A stretch of DNA of 64,000 nt. It comes from an uncultured Phascolarctobacterium sp. (GTDB lineage Bacteria; Bacillota; Negativicutes; Acidaminococcales; Acidaminococcaceae). Under the pieces are notes generated by a model, which was not told the origin of the DNA, did no database searches, and worked only from the letters and a program-made list of their open reading frames with translations. The DNA lies in assembly GCF_937920985.1 (NCBI RefSeq), contig NZ_CALDXR010000059.1, positions 10,509 to 74,508 on the forward strand. The letters are read 5' to 3'. The position numbers were made by a program, and so were the translations under genes. This document shows, piece after piece, positions 16,577 through 24,891 of the stretch. How positions within the stretch are numbered: the first letter of the stretch is position 1; each line of letters opens with the position of its first letter.

Positions 16577-17983
16577 TTATAACTGTAAATAATCAATCAA
16601 TACTAAACCAGCGTTATAGCCGGCCAGCGAAGCAGTTGTCCTATCCATAGGATGCCACGAACCATCATCCGCCCGACCTTGAACAACATAGCCTTTACCA
16701 GTAAGCAGACCTACAATACATTGCTGTCGACTTTGCTGCCCAGTGCTACTTGTTACAATCATGTCATATTCCACAATCGTTTGGCCATTATTGCGCGAGA
16801 TAATTTTTGCACTGCGACAATCAACATAACGATGTGCTCCCTGTCGTTGGAATACCTCCGGTATATATTTATCGCCATTCAAAAACGCTTGCGGATGATA
16901 TAAATTATAACGCGGTCCACTGCTATTAACACTGCTATTTGCATTGTTATTGCTGTATGTAGTTGCTTTACTATGATTCTCTTCCTGCTGCATGTTTAAA
17001 ATGCCTTGCACATTATATTTATAGGCACCTGTATTGATGAGCAGCTTGCCTTTACCATTATCTAATTCTAACTGAGTCCAGTGTAAATTAAAGTCCTTGT
17101 ATTTACTCTCTAAGAAATATTGGCACTCTACTGTCAAAACTTGCTTAGAATTCAATTTGAAGCCTTTTAAATCATTACGATCGCCAAAAGTAATAACATT
17201 AAATTTTTTAGGCGTTAGCAAGTCATTGCCAATTCTCAGGTTAACAGCAAGCTTATCAAGGTCTATTGTTTCATTTTTGCTCATATTCGTAAAAGCTATC
17301 GTTACACTATAAACCCAATCATCAAGCTTGCGTCGTTCAAGCACGGCAAAGCCTAGCTTGGTATCACCAATTTGTTGAACTCGATAAGAAGCGCCACTGC
17401 AATCTAAATAAGCGGCTCCCTTATGAAATTCACCATCATTAGCCATGCCATACCAGTTTAAATCGTGCTGCAAAACAGCATTTTGGAATTCTACCTTTTC
17501 AAAGGCTTCCATTTCCATTGGTCCATTATCGCCAGAATATTTTTCCATATTAGAGCAAACTCTCTTAAGGTAAACATTATAAGCCTGCAGATAATCCTTC
17601 ACGCTTTTGGCGTAATTAGCTATTTGGTAGCGTTTGATGGCTTTCTCTCCATCCTTTTTAGAAGGACCATTATCCTTGCTTTCCATCATTTTCTTGTTGA
17701 AATCCCTAACGCTCTCATTGGCCTTCGCTTCATCATATTTTTCATCACTCAGCTTGGTGATATTCTTTTCATTTTCTTCAATTAAACTCTTAATCTGCTT
17801 GAGCATTTTCTGTTTATCAATATTGCGATTTTCCAGCATGGCCTGAGCCTGCTCTGTTTCCATCTCAGCAACCTTCGTACTGTTGTTAAGATACATGGAA
17901 TGTATTTTTTGCTCTTCTGACTTACCACAACCGGTAAGCACCACTGTTAAGATAAGCATTGCATAAAAAAACAGCTTTTTCAC
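16577..17983 (-). CDS. Large lipoprotein of unknown function, 468 aa
   Basis: GTG start with AAGGAGG upstream. The signal MKKLFFYAMLILTVVLTGCG has a clear lipobox (LTGC, Cys19). Residues 30-130 are strongly charged and likely coiled coil (EEQKIHSMY, QAQAMLENR, LIEENEKNITKL). A beta-rich middle and a low-complexity Asn/Ser linker (about 348-360) lead into a C-terminal beta domain containing VDCRSAKIISRNNGQ. I recognise no family. It precedes the zinc-ribbon/DUF805 gene's downstream side by 53 nt, so the two are probably one operon. Confidence 0.75.
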   Translation of the reverse strand: MKKLFFYAMLILTVVLTGCGKSEEQKIHSMYLNNSTKVAEMETEQAQAMLENRNIDKQKMLKQIKSLIEENEKNITKLSDEKYDEAKANESVRDFNKKMMESKDNGPSKKDGEKAIKRYQIANYAKSVKDYLQAYNVYLKRVCSNMEKYSGDNGPMEMEAFEKVEFQNAVLQHDLNWYGMANDGEFHKGAAYLDCSGASYRVQQIGDTKLGFAVLERRKLDDWVYSVTIAFTNMSKNETIDLDKLAVNLRIGNDLLTPKKFNVITFGDRNDLKGFKLNSKQVLTVECQYFLESKYKDFNLHWTQLELDNGKGKLLINTGAYKYNVQGILNMQQEENHSKATTYSNNNANSSVNSSGPRYNLYHPQAFLNGDKYIPEVFQRQGAHRYVDCRSAKIISRNNGQTIVEYDMIVTSSTGQQSRQQCIVGLLTGKGYVVQGRADDGSWHPMDRTTASLAGYNAGLVLIDYLQL

Positions 17984-18036
17984 ACTATGACCTCCTTGTA
18001 TAACTTTTCCAGTTAAATGTTTTAGAAAATTGGGTA

Positions 18037-18669
18037 CTATTGCAAAGGATCTGCTCCGTAGCGATTATCACCTACCGTACCAGGCGCAAACAATAAATAC
18101 AACTCAAAAAAGCCATTGAGCAGTGGCACAAAGGTTAATAATACTAATAAGCCATCTTTGTCCAAATCGTGCAAGCGACGAACCGATATAGCACTATTTA
18201 TCCAAACCAATAGAGTAAAAGCTATTAAGCCTATGAAGCAAGCCAGATAATCAATTGCTTCCATATAGTAATCATCTACAAATTCGTCGATGATGCAGGC
18301 GATAATAAAAAACACCAAACAACTACTCATGCTCTTGAGGAAATAATCCAATCTATTGATGCGTCCCTCAAAGCTCAAAAACTGCTCTTTAAAAATCTCC
18401 TTATTCAAAGCAGGTTTACGCTCGGGATTATTGCCAAAAAGTCTGCTGAAGATTTCTTTAAAATCCTTGGGATTATCATTGCTATGAGCTTTTCCCAAAT
18501 GAAAACCACATTTTGTGCAAAATTTGACACCAATAGGATAAGTTGTACCGCACTTAGGGCAAATTACATTTGTCGGCTCAATCTTTGGTAACTGATCTGT
18601 CCCGCATACCGGACAAAACCTTCCCTGGTCGTCAATTTCGGCTCCACACTTAATACAATACTTTGACAT
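18037..18669 (-). CDS. Double zinc-ribbon DUF805 membrane protein, 210 aa
   Basis: Two zinc ribbons, CIKCGAEI...CPVCG (4-25) and CPKCGTTY...CTKCG (about 37-58), precede a DUF805 domain: FEGRINRLDYF, three to four hydrophobic helices, SVRRLHDLDKDGL and LFAPGTVGDNRYG near the end. DUF805 proteins are inner-membrane proteins without a known activity. AGGGAGGCAG sits just upstream of the start. It lies between the XRE regulator and the lipoprotein gene, all on the minus strand. Confidence 0.9.
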   Translation of the reverse strand: MSKYCIKCGAEIDDQGRFCPVCGTDQLPKIEPTNVICPKCGTTYPIGVKFCTKCGFHLGKAHSNDNPKDFKEIFSRLFGNNPERKPALNKEIFKEQFLSFEGRINRLDYFLKSMSSCLVFFIIACIIDEFVDDYYMEAIDYLACFIGLIAFTLLVWINSAISVRRLHDLDKDGLLVLLTFVPLLNGFFELYLLFAPGTVGDNRYGADPLQ

Positions 18670-18710
18670 AATATCTGCCTCCCTCTAATATTTTTTATTG
18701 CCGCTGCTTC

Positions 18711-18929
18711 TTACTTTCTCTCCTGCAGAAGCCGCACCGGGTCAACCCCCAGGGCCTGCGCCAGCAAAAATATAGACTCCATATTAAACGGTCCCTTGCC
18801 GCATTCAATATCCGAGACGCGCGCCCTTGACATTTGGGCTTTCTCCGCCAGCTCGCTCTGCGTCAGACTCAATGCCCTGCGATAATACATAATATTTAAG
18901 CCAATAGTTTTATATTTTTCTTCAAACAA
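18711..18929 (-). CDS. XRE-family regulator, 72 aa
   Basis: The HTH_3 fold is clear: YRRALSLTQSELAEKAQMSR followed by ARVSDIECGKG and ALGVDPVRLL. The start appears to be TTG at 18929, as an ATG a few bases upstream is out of frame and stops at once. It precedes the zinc-ribbon gene by 41 nt and likely regulates this cluster. A shortened copy of its 5' end and upstream region survives at 7727-7868. Confidence 0.88.
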   Translation of the reverse strand: MFEEKYKTIGLNIMYYRRALSLTQSELAEKAQMSRARVSDIECGKGPFNMESIFLLAQALGVDPVRLLQERK

Positions 18930-19043
18930 AAAGCATCACTTCTTATCTCTTCCCTTCTATTATGCACTAAAAAGATGGCTCTTGCGGTGCTTTAGATTTT
19001 ATATATATGGAATATATTTGACATAAAATCCACAAGCTTACTT
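18903..19043. repeat. Second copy of the XRE promoter-region repeat
   Basis: Partner of 7727-7868 (about 140 bp, few differences). It covers the first nine codons of the XRE gene and its upstream region, with TATAAAATC- and TTATGTCAA-like elements on the minus strand. Conservation of the non-coding part suggests it carries promoter or operator sequence. Confidence 0.75.
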
Positions 19044-19199
19044 GACCACCGCCTGCTTTTAGTATAAGATGAAGGCAGAAACAATAATACCATGATAAAA
19101 TTTCTTTTTTGTAATATTATAATGACGAAAAAGCAGATGCCGACAAAACATCAGCATCTGCTAGCAACATAAGATTTTAGATTTTGCGAGGTTATACCT

Positions 19200-20366
19200 A
19201 TGACAACAATGCAACGCGCCTTTCCGGCGCCAGTGATTCCCAAATTCTTCACCAACAATATCTGCGGCAATTATCAAATTCGCCGCTTTTTTAACGGTCA
19301 GGACGACTTTATCTGCGCCCAAGGCCCCTTTCATACGCAAACTATCGCTTCACAAAGTGATGAAGGTGCGGCAGCTTCTTCCCTAGCTATAGCCTTCGCC
19401 AATATTGACGAAAATGATAAAAAGCAGGTGCTTGCCTTCTGCAATGCCTATGGCCTGCCCTATTCTTCGCAGCGCTGCCTTGAGAAACGTGCACATCTTG
19501 ATGACGAAAATCATTCTGTGATCATCAACGATTTCAGTTTTATCGACACTACCCTTTTTATGGGAGATATCCTTGTAGAAAAAGACTACGCTGCCAATGA
19601 TGCCGAGGTTACCTTGAATTACACACTGTTCGAAGTAGACGAAATGGACATTATGAGCCTGCGCCTTTTTGTCCGCTGCGTCAAAATCGTCCGCAACCTG
19701 CTTATTGTCCAAAGCTATCTCTTCCGACACGAAGGGACACAGGCAGGCGTTATCTATGCGCTTGCCTACCTGCTGCATTACAGCGCACGAGGCATTCACT
19801 ACCTGCTGCCGCGCATCAAAACACCTACGCTCAAGGCAGCAGAATACTTTGCTACGCACAAGCGCATTTCGCACACACAGCTGCTCAAGAATATCCGTAA
19901 AGCAGATGCAGACTACGCCTGCCAGCTGCAAGACTTTCTCGCAGTCGTAGACAAGCATATGCTGCACACACTTGCTGATTATGACAAGGACCTGCTGACG
20001 AAGAAACAGCTTACTGCTATAATTCTCGCTGAAGATATTCCAAGCATAAGCCTTGACCACACTTTTGCCAGACGCGTCCTGCTCGATATCATCAACGATA
20101 ATATCTATACCGCCAGACCGCAAATGGACCTGGCGCAAGAAAAATTTACCAGCCTTTGGCAATGCAGCTATCTTATGCAGGCAATTTATCTTGATTTGTA
20201 TCAGCTGCTGCTCAATCCGGGCGAATACCACCGCTGCGCCAATCCTGAATGCAACAATTATTTTCTCATCAGCGGACGCCGTGCAGACAAACGCTACTGC
20301 TGCAATCGCTGTGCTTCCAAAATGGGTAAGCAAGGCAAAACATATAGACCGCATAAAGAGAAATGA
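19200..20366 (+). CDS. C-terminal zinc-finger protein, CGNR-like, 388 aa
   Basis: The only large plus-strand gene in the left part. The C-terminal 45 residues read YHRCANPECNNYFLISGR, DKRYCCNRCASKMGK: the Cys4 treble-clef ending with conserved Arg/Tyr found in CGNR/ABATE-type and similar putative regulators. The first 330 residues are helical without a domain I recognise. There is no signal peptide or membrane span. ATGACAACAATGCAACGC gives two start choices; GCGAGG upstream favours the first. Base composition is richer in GC than the genes on its left. Confidence 0.75.
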   Translation: MTTMQRAFPAPVIPKFFTNNICGNYQIRRFFNGQDDFICAQGPFHTQTIASQSDEGAAASSLAIAFANIDENDKKQVLAFCNAYGLPYSSQRCLEKRAHLDDENHSVIINDFSFIDTTLFMGDILVEKDYAANDAEVTLNYTLFEVDEMDIMSLRLFVRCVKIVRNLLIVQSYLFRHEGTQAGVIYALAYLLHYSARGIHYLLPRIKTPTLKAAEYFATHKRISHTQLLKNIRKADADYACQLQDFLAVVDKHMLHTLADYDKDLLTKKQLTAIILAEDIPSISLDHTFARRVLLDIINDNIYTARPQMDLAQEKFTSLWQCSYLMQAIYLDLYQLLLNPGEYHRCANPECNNYFLISGRRADKRYCCNRCASKMGKQGKTYRPHKEK

Positions 20367-20396
20367 GAAACAAATTCAAGAATTAAATTCAGGCAG

Positions 20397-20486
20397 CAAA
20401 AAAGCTCTCAGATTTCTCTGAGAGCTGATTGCCATAGTTGGCGGAGTGGGTGGGGGTGACAAACCATGTGCGTGGTAAACCGCTGT
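20397..20486. repeat. Diverged copy of tRNA-Ser(GCU) 3' end plus terminator
   Basis: The stretch matches 22306-22396: terminator stem (GCTCTCAG/CTGAGAGC at 20404-20411 and 20418-20425), the ATTGCCATAG linker, TGGCGGAGTGGGTGGG, then weaker similarity through the T and variable arms to GTAAACCG. The hairpin shows compensatory changes (A-T here, G-C in the intact copy). It looks like an old attachment-site duplicate from integration at the tRNA gene. Confidence 0.75.
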
Positions 20487-20544
20487 AACATTTCGCTATC
20501 CAATAACAACTTGATAGAATCCTGGTTATATCTTGATTGAATTT

Positions 20545-20925
20545 CTATTTTCTATCAAGCCCAGAAAACCCATAACCAAGGGCTTTTTCAGCAATTCTTA
20601 ATGAAAGCTTGTTAGAATTCAACTCATTTCTTATCGGTTTTTTTACCTTTCCAACAAGAATCCAATTCGAAATTTGCTGATTTGGAGAGTCTTTTGTAAT
20701 CTGACCTTTTTGTCTCAATGACGTTAACAGTGTAGAAATTTTGCTGTTCTTTTTTTATCATCGAACACATCAGGTAGTTTATCCCACAGAAGTTCTCTAA
20801 TATCCTTTTTCTTTGCTTTACCATACTTTCTAATGTATTCGATAATCAAATCTTTGTAATATTTATCATTAAAGCCCTTGTTCTTGATATACTTAGCTTC
20901 CTCCTGTATAGTTTGTGCAACTTCT
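20545..20925 (-). pseudogene. C-terminal remnant of an AAA_4/AlbA-type regulator
   Basis: One frame reads IKNKGFNDKYYKDLIIEYIR, KKKDIRELLWDKLPDV, and after a frameshift near 20728 the next reads LLTSLRQKGQI, SPNQQISNWILVG. That is the winged-helix end typical of proteins with a divergent AAA (Schlafen/AlbA-like) domain. The rest of the protein is absent. A 66-codon ORF in a third frame (20624-20824) is a by-product of the frameshift. Confidence 0.7.
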
Positions 20926-21013
20926 TATTGCAATTTAGGTCAACCAAAATATCAATGATTGCGGACTCAGCAGAACCTTCACAGATACAAGCCTTATATC
21001 TTGCTAGTTTCAT
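20846..21013 (-). pseudogene. N-terminal stub of the ATPase partner gene
   Basis: ATG 21013 has an excellent AAAGGAGG and lies 14 nt after the AAA ATPase gene. It reads MKLARYKACICEGSAESAII and DILVDLN, then becomes unlike a protein and stops at 20846. The start, with CxCEG, resembles the TOPRIM/RloB-like proteins paired with such ATPases; the rest has been lost to a deletion that joins the AlbA-type remnant. Confidence 0.6.
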
Positions 21014-21026
21014 CTAACTGCCTCCT

Positions 21027-22178
21027 TTACTTTAGCGAAGCAGCTAAATTTTTCTTTAAGCGCAGATAAGCTTCATAGGCAGGTGTAGTTCCCTCAAGAA
21101 AGCCACTCTGATAAGCATCACTCTTCTTTATATCATTGCGCTTTAAAATATAGCTTAGATTTTCAGCAGTAATACCATTACGGTTCCTTACAATATAAAT
21201 AGCATCATTTCTATCATATTCGTCAAGCAATTCCGGATAGTGGGTCGTAAAAATCAGCGTACTGCCATTTTTATTCAGACTACTATCCATGAAAAACCGT
21301 ATCAGTGTGACAACTATTTCTTTGTTAAAATGATTTTCAAGCTCATCAACCAAAATATAGCCACCTGATGCCAAGACCTCTTTGACTATGGAAAAAGTAA
21401 TAATGCCTTTTATAGTACCAGAAGACAGATACTGCTCAAGTTCTACCGCATTATTTAAAATAAGCTCTTCCTCTCCCTTAAACTTCAAATGAATTAACGC
21501 CTTATCTTCAATTTTTTCAAAGCATAACTTTTCAATAGTAGGATCAAGGAATGTAATGACTTCTAACGGAATATCATCAGTAAACGGAAGGACATTAATG
21601 TTGGTATATGAAAGCAGGCTAAACACTTCTATCCTATCATTTGTTTTTTTATTATGAGCTATGATAAAACTTACATCATCGGGCAGATAAGCCTCATCTG
21701 TATTTCTGGCTGCTATTGGACGCAGTCCAGAAAAATCAGTAAGGTATTTTTTAGATTTAACGCTGCTGACAGGCTTTTCCCAAAGCTTTTCTTCAACTAT
21801 AGAATACACATATCCCCCTGCTTTAGCTTTTTTAGATTTAACAACAGTTTCCAGACAACAAATATTACGCTTGTTATCAAAAAAGCAAATTTTAAACGAC
21901 GCATTCTCGCAACCGCCAAGAATATTCCTCGACTCAACATGATTGATAGGTTCATTGCGCAACATATTCAAGGCTAAATTGATTACTTTCAATACAGAAG
22001 TTTTGCCAGAAGCATTAATACCAATAAACGCACAAGCTGTATGCAGGTAATAATTAGGCTCTATCTTATAGAGTTTTTCTTTGTCATCTTCACTAACTCG
22101 TTGTTGAGTATAAAATAAAAGATCTAACTCCTGTTTAAATAAAGGCAAACCATTCACAGTTATCCGCAGTATTTTCAT
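21027..22178 (-). CDS. OLD/RloA-like AAA ATPase, 383 aa
   Basis: Start with GGAGATGATAC upstream. Walker A is GINASGKTS (about 53-61), the ABC-like signature LSSGTIKGI, Walker B YILVDELENHFN and switch TTHYPE, in the order of OLD-family and RloA-like ATPases that act with a TOPRIM or RloB partner in phage exclusion. The gene ends without its own nuclease domain. The adjacent partner gene is reduced to a stub, so a two-gene defence system is probably crippled. It is inside the 1.9-kb islet bounded by tRNA-Ser repeats. Confidence 0.85.
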   Translation of the reverse strand: MKILRITVNGLPLFKQELDLLFYTQQRVSEDDKEKLYKIEPNYYLHTACAFIGINASGKTSVLKVINLALNMLRNEPINHVESRNILGGCENASFKICFFDNKRNICCLETVVKSKKAKAGGYVYSIVEEKLWEKPVSSVKSKKYLTDFSGLRPIAARNTDEAYLPDDVSFIIAHNKKTNDRIEVFSLLSYTNINVLPFTDDIPLEVITFLDPTIEKLCFEKIEDKALIHLKFKGEEELILNNAVELEQYLSSGTIKGIITFSIVKEVLASGGYILVDELENHFNKEIVVTLIRFFMDSSLNKNGSTLIFTTHYPELLDEYDRNDAIYIVRNRNGITAENLSYILKRNDIKKSDAYQSGFLEGTTPAYEAYLRLKKNLAASLK

Positions 22179-22308
22179 TGTATCATCTCCAGCTAAAAAC
22201 AGTATTTCCGTTTTTATTTTCTACTCACTTCGATTAGATACTATATTCGGGAAATTATCAACGGATTTTTCGTTTTTATTTTCTACTATCTCTTATTATG
22301 GCAAACAA

Positions 22309-22334
22309 AAAAGCTCTCGGATTTCTCCGAGAGC
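22309..22334 (-). terminator. Terminator of the tRNA-Ser(GCU) transcript
   Basis: A perfect 8-bp stem GCTCTCGG/CCGAGAGC (22313-22320, 22327-22334) with a 6-nt loop is followed on the minus strand by TTTTTTG, 14 nt after the tRNA CCA end. Confidence 0.85.
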
Positions 22335-22347
22335 CGATTGCCATAGT

Positions 22348-22439
22348 TGGCGGAGTGGGTGGGATTCGAACCCACGCACGGGGTAAACCGTCTAACGATT
22401 TAGCAAACCGTCCTCTTCAGCCAGCTTGAGTACCACTCC
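22348..22439 (-). tRNA. tRNA-Ser(GCU)
   Basis: Minus-strand GGAGTGG acceptor strand pairs with CCACTCC, discriminator G, and CCA is encoded. The long variable arm is typical of tRNA-Ser. The anticodon stem ACGGT/ATCGT holds loop TTGCTAA, anticodon GCT. T arm is GTGGGTTCGAATCCCAC. A diverged copy of its 3' part lies at 20397-20486. Confidence 0.95.
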
Positions 22440-22505
22440 ATTAGACTACTTGTTTATTATAACAGATTCTTATCTAAATTGCAAGACCCTATTATAATTT
22501 TTTAA

Positions 22506-22595
22506 TGGCGGAAAGGGTGGGATTCGAACCCACGGAAGGCTTGCACCTTCGCTAGTTTTCAAGACTAGAGCCTTCAACCACTCGGCCACCTTTCC
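22506..22595 (-). tRNA. tRNA-Ser(UGA)
   Basis: GGAAAGG pairs with CCTTTCC; discriminator G and CCA are encoded. Anticodon stem CTAGT/ACTAG encloses CTTGAAA, anticodon TGA. The long variable arm and GTGGGTTCGAATCCCAC T arm fit tRNA-Ser. It is 66 nt upstream of tRNA-Ser(GCU) on the same strand and probably co-transcribed. Confidence 0.95.
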
Positions 22596-22664
22596 ATCAG
22601 AATTTTATTATACTTTAAAAACACGCTTACGTCAAGTACTTCTAATGCACCAAGCAATAAAGCC

Positions 22665-23297
22665 TTATTGCAACGCTTTATCCGTTACTGCAAGCAAACG
22701 AGTTTCCAATGCTTCGGCATCTGCCAAAAGCTGTACCAGCTCTGCTGCAACCTGCGCATTCCATTCCTCGTCCTTAGTCAGTCCCAGGTTAATGCGCACA
22801 TTGTACTCCGCACAGCGCAGCGCCGCACGTGCCAGCAGCCCGCTGCAGGCACCATCTGTAATAACGCCGGGGTTTCCTGCCACTACAAGCCTGTCCGCAA
22901 GCTGCAATACAGCAAAGGAGCTGCGGGCAATGTTCAACGGTACGGTTGCTGCCTGCTTTGCTGCAGCACGGATAGCCGCTGTACGTGCAGCCTTTTCTTC
23001 GTCAGTAGCCTTAGGCAGCTTATAGCAGCTCATAAAGCTGTTGAAAACAGCTGCATCCTCATCTACCAGCTGCAAAAGACGCACACGCTCTGCTTCTGCC
23101 TGCACAAGCAGCTCTTTGACCTCCGGCTCGCGGTCAGCGAACTTTTCCTTGCCAATCGTCAGATTAGCAACCATAGAAGCAAGTGCTGCCGCCAAAGCGC
23201 CGGCCATAGCAGCGCCGCCGCCACCGCCAGGGGCGGGCGCGGCGCTTGCAAGCTCAGTTAAAAATTCCTTACAGCTTAAATCTCCAAGCTTATTCAT
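22665..23297 (-). CDS. fchA: Formiminotetrahydrofolate cyclodeaminase family protein, 210 aa
   Basis: The N-terminal region SAAPAPGGGGGAAMAGALAA with ASMVANLTIGK and RLLQLVDEDAAVFN is the cyclodeaminase fold (FTCD_C), which converts 5-formimino-THF to 5,10-methenyl-THF in histidine or purine breakdown. Length is usual for the stand-alone form. It overlaps the preceding gene by one base and is the last gene of the long envelope run, an odd functional neighbour. Small family members can have other roles, so the enzyme is likely but not certain. Confidence 0.85.
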   Translation of the reverse strand: MNKLGDLSCKEFLTELASAAPAPGGGGGAAMAGALAAALASMVANLTIGKEKFADREPEVKELLVQAEAERVRLLQLVDEDAAVFNSFMSCYKLPKATDEEKAARTAAIRAAAKQAATVPLNIARSSFAVLQLADRLVVAGNPGVITDGACSGLLARAALRCAEYNVRINLGLTKDEEWNAQVAAELVQLLADAEALETRLLAVTDKALQ

Positions 23298-23707
23298 TAA
23301 TTTACTTCCTCATTTTTCTTCAGCCATCTGCGTACCTGTACAACAGCAGCATATGCATCAAGCGGCTCCGGCGGCACCAAAAGACCTAACGGCACCAGCC
23401 TGCGCCAGCCCTTAGGAGGGTTCTCCTGCCAATACAGGCTACGAGCTTCCTCCGTACTGTATGCTTCACCGACAAGCTCTGGCGATAAGTCCGAATAAAG
23501 CTCGCGCAAAACTGCACCTATCGCCTTATTATTGGTACCGTTGCCCATGATAATTCCCTGCAGCTGAGCTGAACCGACAAACTGTCGCAGCTCTGCAGCA
23601 AGATTATCCGTCATCGCAATATGCAGGCTCAGGATTTTGCCATCAGCGGCAACTAATGCCAATCCTGTTTTGCTGCGCCCCGGATCTACGCCAAGATAAT
23701 TACTCAT
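23297..23707 (-). CDS. YqgF/RuvX-like RNase H-fold protein, 136 aa
   Basis: GVDPGRSKTGLALV (6-19) is the first acidic beta-strand of RNase H-like YqgF proteins; GNGTNNKAIG and the C-terminal PPEPLDAYAAVV with its Asp complete the layout. It is distinct from the standard RuvX and usually sits near DUF3084 genes. It overlaps the DUF3084 gene by 8 nt and touches fchA. Predicted nuclease or resolvase; substrate unknown. Confidence 0.8.
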   Translation of the reverse strand: MSNYLGVDPGRSKTGLALVAADGKILSLHIAMTDNLAAELRQFVGSAQLQGIIMGNGTNNKAIGAVLRELYSDLSPELVGEAYSTEEARSLYWQENPPKGWRRLVPLGLLVPPEPLDAYAAVVQVRRWLKKNEEVN

Positions 23708-24878
23708 TGACCGGAACCACCTCCAGCCTTACCCTTACAGGTCCGGCTGTCGTAATATCTCCTTTAGCATAAGCACGCAGAATAAAGCTGCCTCTGGTGC
23801 GACGCATTGAATTAGCTGCTTCAATCATAGTAGCAGCATCCATACTGCCAACCTTACCTGTCATCGGATCAGGCAGCACACCGGCCTTTACCGCATTATG
23901 GTTAATCTGTGTCAGGAATTCCATAAGCACGCTTTCATAGCTCGGGCCGTTATTACCAAGATTATACTGCTCACTGAAAATCAAGGTTCCGTCAGGATAA
24001 ATGAACTGATTATCTACCATTTCAATATCGCATACTGCCAGCTCGCCAACTATGATATTGGCAACGGCACGGATACGGAAAAGCATATTACCCTTGCTTT
24101 TATCCAGCCTTGCTACAGCATTATCGACAACATTTTTGCCAATCCAGATAGCCTGCAGAGGCTTTTGCTCATCGTGAATGACACCCAAGCGCTGCAATGC
24201 TGCTTCATTAGCATTTTGCAGCAGCCAGTTCATCTGAATCATATTTTCTTCATGCTTCAGACCGCCACGCATAACACCAGCAAAGACAACCTCACCGGCG
24301 CGGTAATAAACCTGGCCTTCACGCATATTGATGATACCCTTACGCAAAGCCTCCGTAGTTTTTTCCAGCTCGTCAATTTCATTCGTCAGCTGCAGCTTGG
24401 AATGTGTAAGCGAATTTACCTCATTCTGTGCCTGGCTGTACATGTCATTAACCTGGGCCAGCTTGATTTCCATTGCATCATTTTCGGCAACTGCTTCCTG
24501 GATTTTAGCATCAAGCTCACTGATTTTTTTGTTCTGCTCGTTAACCTTGCCTTTGGCCTGCTCAAGTGCAGCATTCGTATCTGCCTTTTCTTTGTTTAAA
24601 AGCAGCAGCTCCTGCTGAATTTTTTCCATGCCAAACAAGGCTGTACGCGCACTCTGTGATGCTATTGCCATAACACTGATAGTCAGAACAGCAATAATGG
24701 TACCGCCGAGTACTGTAAGTAATATTGACGTATGCTTTGGACGCAGGCCAAATACCGACATTCTCTTCTTGCCTATTTTACTGCCCATTTTATCGGCAAG
24801 ATAGGCAATCAGGCCACCTACAACGGCCATAATGATAATTAATCTTATACCTACCAAGTACTCACCTCCATAACTCAC
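23700..24878 (-). CDS. DUF3084 membrane protein with coiled coil, 392 aa
   Basis: Two membrane spans (about residues 9-26 and 50-72) surround GSKIGKKRMSVFGLRPKHTS, which is characteristic of DUF3084. A long coiled coil follows (85-190, GKVNEQNKKISELDAKI and similar), then a beta-rich C-terminal domain. Family function is unknown. It starts 13 nt after the lptF/G stop, so it is in the same transcript as the lipopolysaccharide exporters; a link to envelope assembly is plausible. Confidence 0.85.
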   Translation of the reverse strand: MSYGGEYLVGIRLIIIMAVVGGLIAYLADKMGSKIGKKRMSVFGLRPKHTSILLTVLGGTIIAVLTISVMAIASQSARTALFGMEKIQQELLLLNKEKADTNAALEQAKGKVNEQNKKISELDAKIQEAVAENDAMEIKLAQVNDMYSQAQNEVNSLTHSKLQLTNEIDELEKTTEALRKGIINMREGQVYYRAGEVVFAGVMRGGLKHEENMIQMNWLLQNANEAALQRLGVIHDEQKPLQAIWIGKNVVDNAVARLDKSKGNMLFRIRAVANIIVGELAVCDIEMVDNQFIYPDGTLIFSEQYNLGNNGPSYESVLMEFLTQINHNAVKAGVLPDPMTGKVGSMDAATMIEAANSMRRTRGSFILRAYAKGDITTAGPVRVRLEVVPVNE

Positions 24879-24891
24879 TCATCTAAATTAT

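Noticed and set aside
19383..20354. 323-codon minus-strand frame opposite the zinc-finger gene
   Set aside because: The plus-strand frame has a zinc finger, a start site and better codon use; the other is its antisense shadow.
20437..20486. A second functional tRNA-Ser
   Set aside because: Only the 3' part is recognisable; the T loop and acceptor pairing are broken and no anticodon arm follows.
20624..20824. 66-codon minus-strand ORF
   Set aside because: The real homology (winged helix) runs in the other two frames of the same strand, so this ORF is a frameshift artefact.
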